Assembly: GCF_000315425.1 (NCBI RefSeq)
Contig: NZ_JH992926.1
Span: 62,001 to 126,000 of the forward strand
From: Massilia timonae CCUG 45783
Lineage (GTDB): Bacteria > Pseudomonadota > Gammaproteobacteria > Burkholderiales > Burkholderiaceae_D
Length of the DNA stretch: 64,000 nucleotides
Direction of reading: 5' to 3'
The first letter of the stretch is position 1; each line of letters opens with the position of its first letter. Shown here in pieces: positions 1 to 7,471 of this stretch. Under the pieces are notes generated by a model. The model ran no database searches. It saw nothing but the letters and a program-made list of their open reading frames with translations, and was not told where the DNA came from. A program made the translations under genes and the position numbers.

Positions 1-118
1 GGAGTGCGGTGTCGACATGGGGACGGCTGGCTGAGTAAAGAGGCGATTCTACAGGCAGACGGGCGGCGCGGGCGGCCGGCGTTGTAGAATGCCCCCTTTC
101 ACGGGGAGAGAGCAGGGC

Positions 119-1462
119 ATGGCGGAGCTGACGGTATCGAGGATCCTGCACGCGGGGTATGTCTTCGAGTGCGAGGGCAGGCGCATCGCCTTCGACCCCA
201 TCTTCGAGAACCCGTTCAGCCGCAACTGCCATGCCTTCCCCGACGTGCGCTTCGACCTGGAGGCCATCCGGCGCCAGCGCTTCGACGCCGTGTTCATCTC
301 GCACTTCCACGACGACCACTGCTCGCTCGACAGCCTCGACCTGCTGGAGCGCGCGACGCCGATCCACCTGTATTGCCAGTTCGGGGCGCTGTTCGACATG
401 CTGCGCCAGCTGGGGTTCACCAACGTCCACGCGCTGGCCCTGGACCGGGCGGTCGAGGTCGGGCCGTTCACGGTGATCGCGCGCGAGGCGATGGATATCG
501 ACGTCGACTCGATGTTCCAGGTGCGCGCCGCCGGCATGAACGTGCTGAACGTGGTCGACTCCTGGATCGACGACGACACGCTGGGCCAGCTGGTCGCGCA
601 GGGGCCGTGGGACATGGTGCTGTGGCCGTTCCAGACGATGCGCGAGCTCGAGGTGCTGGCGCCGTCGCGCCACGCCGCGGCGCCGCCCGGCCTGCCCGAA
701 CAGTGGCTGGTCCAGCTGCGCGCGCTGGCGCCGCGCTACATCGTGCCGAGCTCCTGCCAGTTCCGGCAGGAGCCGTGGTCCTGGTATAACCGCGCCTTCT
801 TCCCGATCTCCTACGCCCGCTTCGCGCACGAGGTGGGAGCGGCCATGCCGCAGGCGCGGGTGGTGCGCCTGAACCCCTCGGTGTCGATGCGGCTCGACGC
901 CGCCGGCCTGCACCCGGCGCCGCCGCTGGCGTGGGTCGTTCCGGTGGGCGAGCAGGACGTCGACTACGCCTATGCCGGCAATGCCGCGCCCCCGTCCACG
1001 GGCGAGATCGCGCGCCATTTCGCGCCGTTGAACGCGCAGGAGCAGGCGCGCGTGGCCGAGTACTGCCGCCGGGAGCTGGTGGCCAGGTATGGCGACATCG
1101 AAGCCGGGTCGGTGTATTTCGACCGGCCCCGCATCTGGCGCCTGTCGCTGTTCGACCATGCCGGCCAGGCCTGCCACTATCACTATCGCCTTGAAGGCGA
1201 CAGCGCGGAACTGCTGGACGGCGCCGCCGGCCCGCTCGGCTGGAGCACCGAGGTCCCGGCCGCCAAGCTGTATGCGGCGCTCGAGCTGGGCGAGTCGCTG
1301 ACCTCGATGTACATGCGCATCAATGACGAGCGCTTCGCGCCGGATGCCGAGCGCGAACTGATGGATGCCGACGTGGTCGACGATCCCTTGATCCGCTGCC
1401 TGTTCGGCGATACCTTCGGCGCCTACCAGGCGGCCCAGCTGCGCCGCCTGCTGGCGCGCTAG
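119..1462 (+). CDS. MBL-fold metallo-hydrolase
   Basis: This 447-aa protein carries the metallo-beta-lactamase metal-binding signature HFHDDH (H-x-H-x-D-H) near residue 60, within a region typical of the UlaG/RomA-like branch of the fold. It should be a cytoplasmic, metal-dependent hydrolase, since no signal peptide is visible. The substrate cannot be read from the sequence. An in-frame ATG exists at 89, but the ATG at 119 is preceded by GGGGAGAG at good spacing and opens directly onto the first beta strand, so it is preferred. The gene stands alone; the sequence after it holds only a regulator remnant before the aquaporin gene. Confidence 0.85.
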   Translation: MAELTVSRILHAGYVFECEGRRIAFDPIFENPFSRNCHAFPDVRFDLEAIRRQRFDAVFISHFHDDHCSLDSLDLLERATPIHLYCQFGALFDMLRQLGFTNVHALALDRAVEVGPFTVIAREAMDIDVDSMFQVRAAGMNVLNVVDSWIDDDTLGQLVAQGPWDMVLWPFQTMRELEVLAPSRHAAAPPGLPEQWLVQLRALAPRYIVPSSCQFRQEPWSWYNRAFFPISYARFAHEVGAAMPQARVVRLNPSVSMRLDAAGLHPAPPLAWVVPVGEQDVDYAYAGNAAPPSTGEIARHFAPLNAQEQARVAEYCRRELVARYGDIEAGSVYFDRPRIWRLSLFDHAGQACHYHYRLEGDSAELLDGAAGPLGWSTEVPAAKLYAALELGESLTSMYMRINDERFAPDAERELMDADVVDDPLIRCLFGDTFGAYQAAQLRRLLAR

Positions 1463-1545
1463 CTCACTCGCCCACCGCGCTCGACGCCACCCGGGCCAGC
1501 GACTGGCCATGGGGGTTGCTGACGCTGTGCGAGACCAGGATGTCG

Positions 1546-1761
1546 ACCGGCGTCGGGATCGCCGAAAAGACCATCAAGGTGCACCGCGCCCGGGTCATGG
1601 AAAAGATGGGCGCCACGTCGCTGGCCCAGCTGGTGCGCGAGACCCTCGAACTCGAGGCGGGCGCGGTGTTCGCTGCCGACGGCGTGGACAGCGCAGGATG
1701 GCGATCCGCAGGCGCGCGCCGTACGTGCGCCCGGCACGATGGGGGAGGAGCGTCATGTTGA
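1546..1761 (+). pseudogene. 3' remnant of a FixJ/LuxR-type response regulator
   Basis: The reading frame encodes the second half of a LuxR-type helix-turn-helix: GIAEKTIKVHRARVMEKMGA followed by SLAQLVR. This is a close match to the recognition helix and C-terminal end of FixJ-family response regulators. No receiver domain or first half of the DNA-binding domain lies upstream; the preceding gene ends at 1462. A continuous frame from an ATG at 1516 would give only an 81-aa protein without a receiver domain. I read it as the leftover 3' end of a deleted regulator gene. The alternative is a free-standing truncated DNA-binding peptide, which is unlikely. Confidence 0.6.
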
Positions 1762-2504
1762 ACAAACTCTTGGCCGAATTCATCGGCACATTCTGGCTGG
1801 TGCTGGGCGGCTGCGGCAGCGCCGTGCTGGCCGCCACCTTTCCCGAGGTCGGCATCGGCCTGACCGGGGTCTCGCTGGCCTTCGGCCTGACCGTCCTGAC
1901 GGCGGCCTATGCGCTCGGCCCGATCTCGGGCGGCCATTTCAATCCCGCCGTGTCGGTGGGCCTGTGGGCCGGCGGACGCTTCCCGGCGCGCCACCTGGCG
2001 CCCTACGTCGTGGCGCAGGTGGTCGGCGCCGTGCTGGCCGCGGCCCTGATCTATGTGATCGCGAGCGGCAAGGCGGGCTTCGACGTCCAGGCCGGCTTCG
2101 CGGCGAATGGCTATGGCGAGCACTCGCCGGGCGGCTATTCGCTCGGCGCGGCCTTGGTGTGCGAACTGGTGATGAGCTTCATGTTCGTGCTGGTGGTGCT
2201 GGGCGCGACCCATCAGCGGGCGCCGGTCGGGTTCGCCGGCATCGCGATCGGCCTGGCCCTGGCCCTGGTGCACCTGATCAGCATCCCGGTGACGAACACC
2301 TCGGTCAACCCGGCGCGCAGCACCGGCCCGGCGCTGTTCGTCGGCGGCTGGGCGATGGCCCAGCTGTGGCTGTTCTGGCTGGCCCCCTTGCTCGGCGGTG
2401 CGCTGGCCGGGGTGCTGTACCGCAAGGTGCTGCAGCGCGAACCGGTCGAGCCGTCGGTTACCGGCCAGCTGGAACCGGGCCTCGGTCTCGGGGCGCGCAC
2501 CTGA
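1755..2504 (+). CDS. aqpZ: Aquaporin Z-type water channel
   Basis: This 249-aa inner-membrane protein of the MIP family has the two NPA boxes that form the water pore, HFNPAVS (NPA at 63-65) and SVNPARS (NPA at 185-187). Six hydrophobic segments surround them. Length and motif spacing match bacterial aquaporin Z rather than the longer glycerol facilitators. The ATG at 1755 follows GGGGGAGGAG at 1741-1750, a strong ribosome-binding site, so the longer upstream frame (which runs through the regulator remnant) is not used. Channel function is known for the family. Selectivity for water is inferred from the narrow-pore type and was not tested by alignment. Confidence 0.93.
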   Translation: MLNKLLAEFIGTFWLVLGGCGSAVLAATFPEVGIGLTGVSLAFGLTVLTAAYALGPISGGHFNPAVSVGLWAGGRFPARHLAPYVVAQVVGAVLAAALIYVIASGKAGFDVQAGFAANGYGEHSPGGYSLGAALVCELVMSFMFVLVVLGATHQRAPVGFAGIAIGLALALVHLISIPVTNTSVNPARSTGPALFVGGWAMAQLWLFWLAPLLGGALAGVLYRKVLQREPVEPSVTGQLEPGLGLGART

Positions 2505-2574
2505 CTTGCTCTCGCTTCTGCTCTCACTTCCGCTCTCACTTTTTAGCCTCGGGGAAATAGCGCCGAAAATATTC

Positions 2575-2604
2575 CTGACATTGACGCAGATTAAGCACTA
2601 CAAT
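2575..2604 (+). promoter_or_regulatory. Candidate sigma-70 promoter of the cysteine synthase-like gene
   Basis: CTGACA at 2575-2580 and TACAAT at 2599-2604 are separated by 18 bases, a fair match to the -35/-10 consensus. It lies about 140 bases before the coding start, so the transcript would carry a structured leader. Confidence 0.4.
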
Positions 2605-2636
2605 CGTCATGCATCCTGTTATGACGATGCACCGTC

Positions 2637-2660
2637 AGCGCCCGCCCTTGTGCGGGCGCT
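2637..2660 (+). terminator. Hairpin in the leader, terminator-like
   Basis: AGCGCCCGC at 2637-2645 pairs perfectly with GCGGGCGCT at 2652-2660 across a 6-base loop, followed by the T-rich TGTTCGTTGT. It could end aqpZ transcription or attenuate the next gene. The T-tract is interrupted, so efficiency is uncertain. Confidence 0.4.
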
Positions 2661-2687
2661 TGTTCGTTGTGCCTCGCATGCAGCTGG

Positions 2688-2709
2688 CATATCCGCCGCG
2701 GCGGATATG
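2688..2709. promoter_or_regulatory. Perfect 22-bp palindrome upstream of the cysteine synthase-like gene
   Basis: The arm CATATCCGCC (2688-2697) is followed by GC and its exact reverse complement (2700-2709). It ends 31 bases before the GTG start. It could be a repressor operator or fold as an RNA hairpin that masks the start region. No regulator is assigned. Confidence 0.5.
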
Positions 2710-2740
2710 GCATCGCGGGTCTGGCTCGAAAGGAAGCGGC

Positions 2741-3646
2741 GTGCAATCCGAGATCAAGTCATCTGTCATGGAAGCGATCGGCAACACCCCGGTGGTCAGG
2801 CTCGGCCGCGTGTTCGCGACGGCCAATGTGGTGGCGAAGCTGGAATTCATGAATCCCGGCGGCAGCATCAAGGACCGCATGGTGCGGGCGATGCTGCGCA
2901 AGTTGCCGCCGGAGGCCGGGCGCGTGGTCGAGGCGTCTTCCGGCAACACCGGCGCGGCCCTGGCGATGGCCAGCGCCGTGCTCGGCCTGGACTGCGAGGT
3001 CGCCGTCCCGGTCGCCACCAGCCGTGAAAAGATCCGGCGCATCGAAGCCTATGGCGCCACGGTGCGCGTATGCGACGCCGAACGCGGCCCGGACTACCAG
3101 GAGACGGCCCTGGACATCGCGCGCCAGGGCGGCGCCCACCACCTCGACCAGTATCGCTCGAGCCTGAACAGCCAGGCGCACTACGGCGACACCGCCCCCG
3201 AGCTGTGGTCGCAGATGAAGGGCGAGATCGACGTCTTCGTGTGCGGCGTCGGCTCGGGCGGGACGATCTCGGGCATCGGGCGTTACCTGAAGGAGCGCGA
3301 TCCGTCGATCCGCGTGATCGGGGTCGAACCGCTGGATTCGGCCTACCGGAAGCTGGTGACCGACCTGCCGGCGAACGGCGAATTCTCCAGCGCGATCGAG
3401 GGCGTCGGCAAGGGCTGTCCGTCGCCCGTGTTCGATCCGGGGGTGGTCGACGACGTGGTCCAGGTGCCGGACGAAGAAGCGCTGGCCTGGATCCACCGGC
3501 TGGCGCGCGAAGAGGGCATCCTGGCCGGCGGTTCGAGCGCCTGCGTGGCGGCGGGGATCGCCCGCCTGCTGCCGCAACTGGGCAATGCCCGTGTGGTGAC
3601 GATCTTTCCGGACTCCGGCGCGTTCTACCTGTCGAAGTATTTCTAG
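2741..3646 (+). CDS. Cysteine synthase-family PLP enzyme
   Basis: This 301-aa fold-type II pyridoxal-phosphate enzyme is expected to make cysteine from O-acetylserine (or a related O-activated serine) and sulfide in the cytoplasm. The PLP lysine lies in GGSIKDRM, the substrate loop is SSGNTGAA, and the phosphate-binding glycine loop is GVGSGGTISG. The C-terminal FPDSGAFYLSKYF is typical of CysK/CysM proteins. The GTG at 2741 follows AGGAAG at 2731-2736; an ATG at 2768 lacks a ribosome-binding site and would trim the N-terminus. CysK and CysM cannot be told apart with confidence here, so no symbol is given. The gene is monocistronic. Confidence 0.85.
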   Translation: MQSEIKSSVMEAIGNTPVVRLGRVFATANVVAKLEFMNPGGSIKDRMVRAMLRKLPPEAGRVVEASSGNTGAALAMASAVLGLDCEVAVPVATSREKIRRIEAYGATVRVCDAERGPDYQETALDIARQGGAHHLDQYRSSLNSQAHYGDTAPELWSQMKGEIDVFVCGVGSGGTISGIGRYLKERDPSIRVIGVEPLDSAYRKLVTDLPANGEFSSAIEGVGKGCPSPVFDPGVVDDVVQVPDEEALAWIHRLAREEGILAGGSSACVAAGIARLLPQLGNARVVTIFPDSGAFYLSKYF

Positions 3647-3648
3647 GC

Positions 3649-4302
3649 TCAGCGGCCGTCGCGGCCGGCGTCCTTGTCTGCCTCCGCCGGTTCCGGCGCG
3701 CGCGCCGTCGGCAGGTGCCAGCCGTAGCGGATGGCGGCCAGGCGCAGGCCGAAGCACAGGGCGGCGCCGGCCAGCGCGGTCGGGGTGCTGGGCAGCCCCA
3801 GGGCGTCACCAAGCACCACCACGGTGGCCCCGGCCAGGGCGGCGACGGCGTAGATGTCCGACCTGAACACGGCCGGCACGTTCGACAGCAGCACGTCGCG
3901 CGCGACGCCGCCGCCGATGCCGGTCAACATGCCGAGCAGCGCCGCCATCACCGGCTCCAGGCCGAACACCAGCGCCTTCTGGGCGCCGGCGACGCAGAAC
4001 AGGGCCAGCCCGGCGCCGTCGAACACCAGCACCGGGTGGCGCAGGCGGTGCACGGCGGGCGACCAGAAGAAGATCGCCACCCCGGCCAGCAGCGACACGC
4101 CCAGGTAGCGCCAGTCGGTGAAGGCGGCCGGCGGCGTGGCGCCGATCAACAGGTCGCGCACGATGCCGCCCGAGGTGGCGGCGACGAAGGACAGCACCAG
4201 CACGCCGAACAGGTCGAGCTGGCGCCGCAGTCCGGCGGTGGCGCCGCTCAGGGCGAACACGAAGGTGCCGACCAGGTCGAGCGTCAGCACCAGGGTCTTC
4301 AT
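3649..4302 (-). CDS. TRIC-family cation channel (UPF0126)
   Basis: This protein of about 217 aa repeats the pattern GTFVFALSGA...DLFGVLVLSFVAATSGGIVRDLL and GAGLALFCVAGAQKAL...GIGGGVARDVL. This is the internally duplicated, seven-helix architecture of bacterial trimeric intracellular cation channels (YicG/YadS-like). It should sit in the inner membrane; monovalent-cation conductance is known for family members. The ATG at 4302 aligns best with family starts. A GTG at 4338 has a better ribosome-binding site (AGAGG, 6-base spacing) and would add 12 residues, so the start is uncertain. It converges on the cysteine synthase gene, with only two bases between the stop codons. Confidence 0.8.
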   Translation of the reverse strand: MKTLVLTLDLVGTFVFALSGATAGLRRQLDLFGVLVLSFVAATSGGIVRDLLIGATPPAAFTDWRYLGVSLLAGVAIFFWSPAVHRLRHPVLVFDGAGLALFCVAGAQKALVFGLEPVMAALLGMLTGIGGGVARDVLLSNVPAVFRSDIYAVAALAGATVVVLGDALGLPSTPTALAGAALCFGLRLAAIRYGWHLPTARAPEPAEADKDAGRDGR

Positions 4303-4421
4303 GGCGGCGCCCATGTCGAGGGCGGAAACGGGGAACACGGCGTACCTCTGAACATGAATGGTGCAATCCGCACCGAGGATGCGGATTCTATAGCACCGCG
4401 CCGATCCGCGCCCGTCAATGC

Positions 4422-5246
4422 TCAGCCGCGCACGAAGGCCAGCAGGTCGGCATTGACCTGGTCCTTGTGGGTGTCGGTCAGGCCGTGCGGCGCGCCCGGA
4501 TACACGATCAGCTGCGCGTGCGGCACCAGGCGCCTGGAGGCGCGTCCGGCGGCGTCGATCGGCACGACCTGGTCGTCGTCGCCGTGGATGATCAGGGTCG
4601 GGATCGTGAATTTCTTCAGGTCTTCGGTGAAGTCGGTCTCCGAGAACGCCTTGATCGAGTCGTAGGTGTTCTTGTGGCCGCCCAGCATGCCCTGCATCCA
4701 CCACGACTGGATCAGCCCTTGCGAGACCTTCGCTCCTGGCCGGTTGAAGCCGTAGAACGGGCCGCTCGGGATGTCCAGGTAGAACTGGGCGCGGTCGGCC
4801 AGCTGGCTGGCGCGCAGGCCGTCGAACACCTCGCGCGGCAGGCCGCCCGGATTGGCCTCGGTCTTGAGCATCAGCGGCGGCACCGCCGAGATCAGGCCGG
4901 CCTTGGCGATGCGTGCGGTGCCGTGGCGGCCGATATAACGCGCCACTTCGCCGCCGCCCGTCGAAAAGCCGAACAGCACCGCGTCCCTGACGTCCAGGTG
5001 GTCGAGCAGCTCGGCCAGGTCGTCGGCGTAGTGGTCCATGTCGTTGCCGTCCCACGGCTGGCTCGAGCGACCGTGGCCGCGGCGGTCGTGGGCGATGCAG
5101 CGGTAGCCCTGGCCGGCGAGGAAGATCATCTGCGATTCCCAGCTGTCCGAGTTCAACGGCCAACCGTGGCAGAACACGATGGGCTGGCCGCTGCCCCAGT
5201 CCTTGTAATAGAGTTCGACGCCTTCCCTGGTGGTGTAGATGGCCAT
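4422..5246 (-). CDS. Alpha/beta hydrolase, non-heme chloroperoxidase type
   Basis: This 274-aa cytoplasmic enzyme has a catalytic triad that can be read as Ser95 in GFSTGG, an Asp in HGDDDQVVP (about 223-225) and His254 in GAPHGL. The oxyanion region HGWP near residue 27 is typical of the cofactor-free haloperoxidase/esterase branch. Such proteins hydrolyse small esters and can form peracids; the physiological substrate is unknown. The ATG at 5246 is preceded by AAGGAG at ideal spacing. The gene runs divergently from the small ORF and pao operon across a 336-bp intergenic region. Confidence 0.88.
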   Translation of the reverse strand: MAIYTTREGVELYYKDWGSGQPIVFCHGWPLNSDSWESQMIFLAGQGYRCIAHDRRGHGRSSQPWDGNDMDHYADDLAELLDHLDVRDAVLFGFSTGGGEVARYIGRHGTARIAKAGLISAVPPLMLKTEANPGGLPREVFDGLRASQLADRAQFYLDIPSGPFYGFNRPGAKVSQGLIQSWWMQGMLGGHKNTYDSIKAFSETDFTEDLKKFTIPTLIIHGDDDQVVPIDAAGRASRRLVPHAQLIVYPGAPHGLTDTHKDQVNADLLAFVRG

Positions 5247-5582
5247 GTGGGTTTCTCCTTGGTATGAATGGTGGTGAACGGGAAAAGTGGGCGACTGGGC
5301 TTGCCGCGCCTGCAACACTGAGTAGACGCGAATTCACACCGCGGCGATACCTGTCAGAAGGAAGAGCCGGCAGCCACACGATCGGTGGTGGCGGACGTGG
5401 GCAGCACCGCCGGCGTGGTTGCGCAGCCCTGTGTCGCAGCCCGTGTATTTACTTCTTGTCGCGCGGCCGGCGAACGCTCAAGGTAGCGAAGGATGGATTC
5501 TTTACTGGCGCAGCCGCCCGCGCTGCACTACATTGAGACAAAGCGGGCGCCGTGGGCCGGCCGCATCGAATGGAGCGAACCG
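5247..5582. other. Divergent intergenic region
   Basis: This 336-bp non-coding stretch separates the leftward hydrolase gene from the rightward small ORF and pao operon. It must hold promoters for both directions. I see no convincing paired -35/-10 boxes, operator palindrome or RNA gene in it. Confidence 0.5.
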
Positions 5583-6221
5583 ATGAACATGTCGAAACCC
5601 GGCGCGAACCAGCGCAGGACGTCGTCGCGCCGGCAAACCGGCGGCGCCATGCCTGGGCGCCCGGACCCGCACGAGGAAGCGGCGCTCGACGAAGCGCTTG
5701 CCGAATCCTTTCCCGCCAGCGACCCCGTGGCGGTCTCGATCAGCACGGCGGCTCCGGACGCGAAGCGGCGCATTGCACGATCCTCCGAACGCCCATCCTG
5801 GGCCCCAAGCGTGCGCCTTTTCGGCACGGCCGACTCTACACTTGGTACTCGTTATCGGAACACATACGGTCACTTTCCGCATGTTTTTCAGCACGATGTG
5901 CAGGCAGGCGACCGCCACCCGAGAAGGAGTCTTTACCGTGTCGACCACCATCACCATCAACGGAAACGCCGTTGCACTGCCAAGCGACCCGCGCGTTTCC
6001 CTGCTCGACTTCCTGCGCGAGCACCTGCACCTGAGCGGCACCAAGAAGGGCTGCGACCAGGGTGCCTGCGGCGCCTGCACCGTGTTGCTCGACGGCGAGC
6101 AGCGCATCCTGTCCTGCCTGGCGCTGGCCGTGCAATACCAGGGCCGCGCGATCACCTCGGTCGAGGGGCTGGCGGGCGACGGCCAGCTGCACGCCCTGCA
6201 GCAAGCGTTCATCGAACATGA
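5583..6221 (+). CDS. Small conserved protein with an SFPASDP motif; 3' end uncertain
   Basis: The ATG at 5583 follows GGAGCG at good spacing. It opens a protein whose first ~60 residues contain PDPHEEAALDEALAESFPASD, a motif I know from short hypothetical proteins of proteobacteria, normally about 60-80 aa. Here no in-frame stop occurs until 6221, so the frame runs about 280 bases into paoA in another phase and becomes Arg/Ala-rich shadow sequence. The natural end was probably near 5760-5800, so either the stop codon was lost or a frameshift removed it. Function is unknown. The coordinates give the literal open frame; only the first third is credible as conserved protein. Confidence 0.4.
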   Translation: MNMSKPGANQRRTSSRRQTGGAMPGRPDPHEEAALDEALAESFPASDPVAVSISTAAPDAKRRIARSSERPSWAPSVRLFGTADSTLGTRYRNTYGHFPHVFQHDVQAGDRHPRRSLYRVDHHHHQRKRRCTAKRPARFPARLPARAPAPERHQEGLRPGCLRRLHRVARRRAAHPVLPGAGRAIPGPRDHLGRGAGGRRPAARPAASVHRT

Positions 6222-6477
6222 TGGCTTCCAGTGCGGCTATTGCACGCCAGGGCAGATCTGCTCGGCGCTGGGCATGGAGGCCGAGCTGCGGCGCGGCGTG
6301 CCGAGCTACGTCACCGACGACCTCGGCCTCGAGACGATCGCGCTCAGCAAAGAAGAAGTGCGCGAGCGCATGAGCGGCAACCTGTGCCGTTGCGGCGCCT
6401 ACAACGGCATCGTGGCCGCGGTGACCGAACACCATGTGCAGCTTCACGCCAGGGCGCCGGCCGGGGAGGCGTCATGA
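5938..6477 (+). CDS. paoA: Aldehyde oxidoreductase, 2Fe-2S subunit
   Basis: This 179-aa iron-sulfur subunit belongs to a xanthine oxidase-family molybdoenzyme. The plant-type ferredoxin cluster is formed by Cys39, Cys44, Cys47 and Cys60. The second 2Fe-2S domain uses Cys99, Cys102, Cys150 and Cys152 (FQCGYCTPGQ and NLCRCG). The GTG at 5938 follows AAGGAG at 5924-5929. The stop overlaps the ATG of paoB (ATGA), so the two are translationally coupled. Electrons from aldehyde oxidation at the Mo subunit pass through these clusters to FAD in PaoB. In E. coli the N-terminus carries a Tat signal for periplasmic export; none is visible here from this start. Confidence 0.92.
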   Translation: MSTTITINGNAVALPSDPRVSLLDFLREHLHLSGTKKGCDQGACGACTVLLDGEQRILSCLALAVQYQGRAITSVEGLAGDGQLHALQQAFIEHDGFQCGYCTPGQICSALGMEAELRRGVPSYVTDDLGLETIALSKEEVRERMSGNLCRCGAYNGIVAAVTEHHVQLHARAPAGEAS

Positions 6478-7460
6478 ACCCGTTCACCTTCGCCCGCGCC
6501 CAGGACGTGCAGGACGCCGTGCGCCAGGGCGCGGCGGCGGGCAGCCGCTATCTTGGCGGCGGCACCAACCTGGTCGACCTGATGCGCGAGACCATCGAAC
6601 GGCCGGCGCAGCTGGTCGACGTCAGCGGCCTGTCGCAGCAGATCGACGAGCGTGCCGACGGCAGCCTGCTGGTTGGCGCCGCCGTCAGGAACACGGCGCT
6701 GGCCGAACACCGCGCGGTGCGTACGCGCTTTCCGCTGCTGGCGCGCGCCATCGCTTCCGGCGCATCGGGCCAGATCCGCAACATGGCCACCGTCGCCGGC
6801 AACGTCCTGCAGCGCACCCGCTGCACCTATTTCTACGACCGCGAGGGCGCCCACTGCAACAAGCGCAATCCGGGCGAGGGCTGCGACGCGCTCCAGGGCG
6901 TGCACCGCATGCATGCGGTGCTGGGGGCCTCCAGCGCCTGCATCGCCACCCATCCGTCCGATATGTGCGTGGCGCTCGCCGCGCTCGACGCCGTGGTCCA
7001 CCTGCAGGGCGTGGGCGAGGCACGCCAGGTGCCGTTCGCCAGCTTTCACCTGCTGCCGGAAGACCATCCCGAGCGCGAAACCGTCCTCCAGCCCGGCGAA
7101 CTGATCACGGCGATCGAGATCCCGGCGCTGGCCTTCGGCGCCAACTCCACCTACCGCAAGGTGCGTGACCGCGCCAGCTATGCGTTCGCGCTGGTGTCGG
7201 TGGCGGCCGCGCTCGAGGTGCAAGACGGGGTGGTCAGCGACGTGCGGCTGGCCCTGGGCGGCGTGGCGCACAAGCCGTGGCGCGCCGCGATGCTGGAGCA
7301 GATGCTGCGCGGCCAGCCGGCCGACGCGGTCCATTTCGAGGCCGCGGCGCGGGCCGAGATGGCCGACGCCAAGCCCTTGCGCGACAACGCGTTCAAGATC
7401 CCTCTGGCCCAGCGCATGATGGTGGCCGTGCTCGACCGCCTGGCCACCGTCCATTCCTGA
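6474..7460 (+). CDS. paoB: Aldehyde oxidoreductase, FAD/4Fe-4S subunit
   Basis: This 328-aa FAD-binding subunit of the CO dehydrogenase/xanthine oxidase medium-chain type has the FAD motif YLGGGTNLVD near residue 26 and IRNMATVAGN near 101. Between these domains it has the extra cysteines Cys117, Cys128, Cys137 and Cys156 (CTYFYDREGAHCNK...GC). These match the additional 4Fe-4S cluster known from PaoB and 4-hydroxybenzoyl-CoA reductase, but not from ordinary xanthine dehydrogenases. That feature decides the paoB call. It overlaps paoA by four bases and is followed by paoC after 11 bases. Confidence 0.92.
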   Translation: MNPFTFARAQDVQDAVRQGAAAGSRYLGGGTNLVDLMRETIERPAQLVDVSGLSQQIDERADGSLLVGAAVRNTALAEHRAVRTRFPLLARAIASGASGQIRNMATVAGNVLQRTRCTYFYDREGAHCNKRNPGEGCDALQGVHRMHAVLGASSACIATHPSDMCVALAALDAVVHLQGVGEARQVPFASFHLLPEDHPERETVLQPGELITAIEIPALAFGANSTYRKVRDRASYAFALVSVAAALEVQDGVVSDVRLALGGVAHKPWRAAMLEQMLRGQPADAVHFEAAARAEMADAKPLRDNAFKIPLAQRMMVAVLDRLATVHS

Positions 7461-7471
7461 GGAGCTCGAGT

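Noticed and set aside
1..118. Short sequence at the left edge as a gene end or promoter
   Set aside because: Only 118 bases are visible, with no conserved protein end. A promoter for the MBL-fold gene is likely there, but no convincing boxes were found.
2637..2709. Known riboswitch class upstream of the cysteine synthase-like gene
   Set aside because: The hairpins do not show the conserved core of SAM, SAH, TPP or other riboswitches I know; only simple stems are visible.
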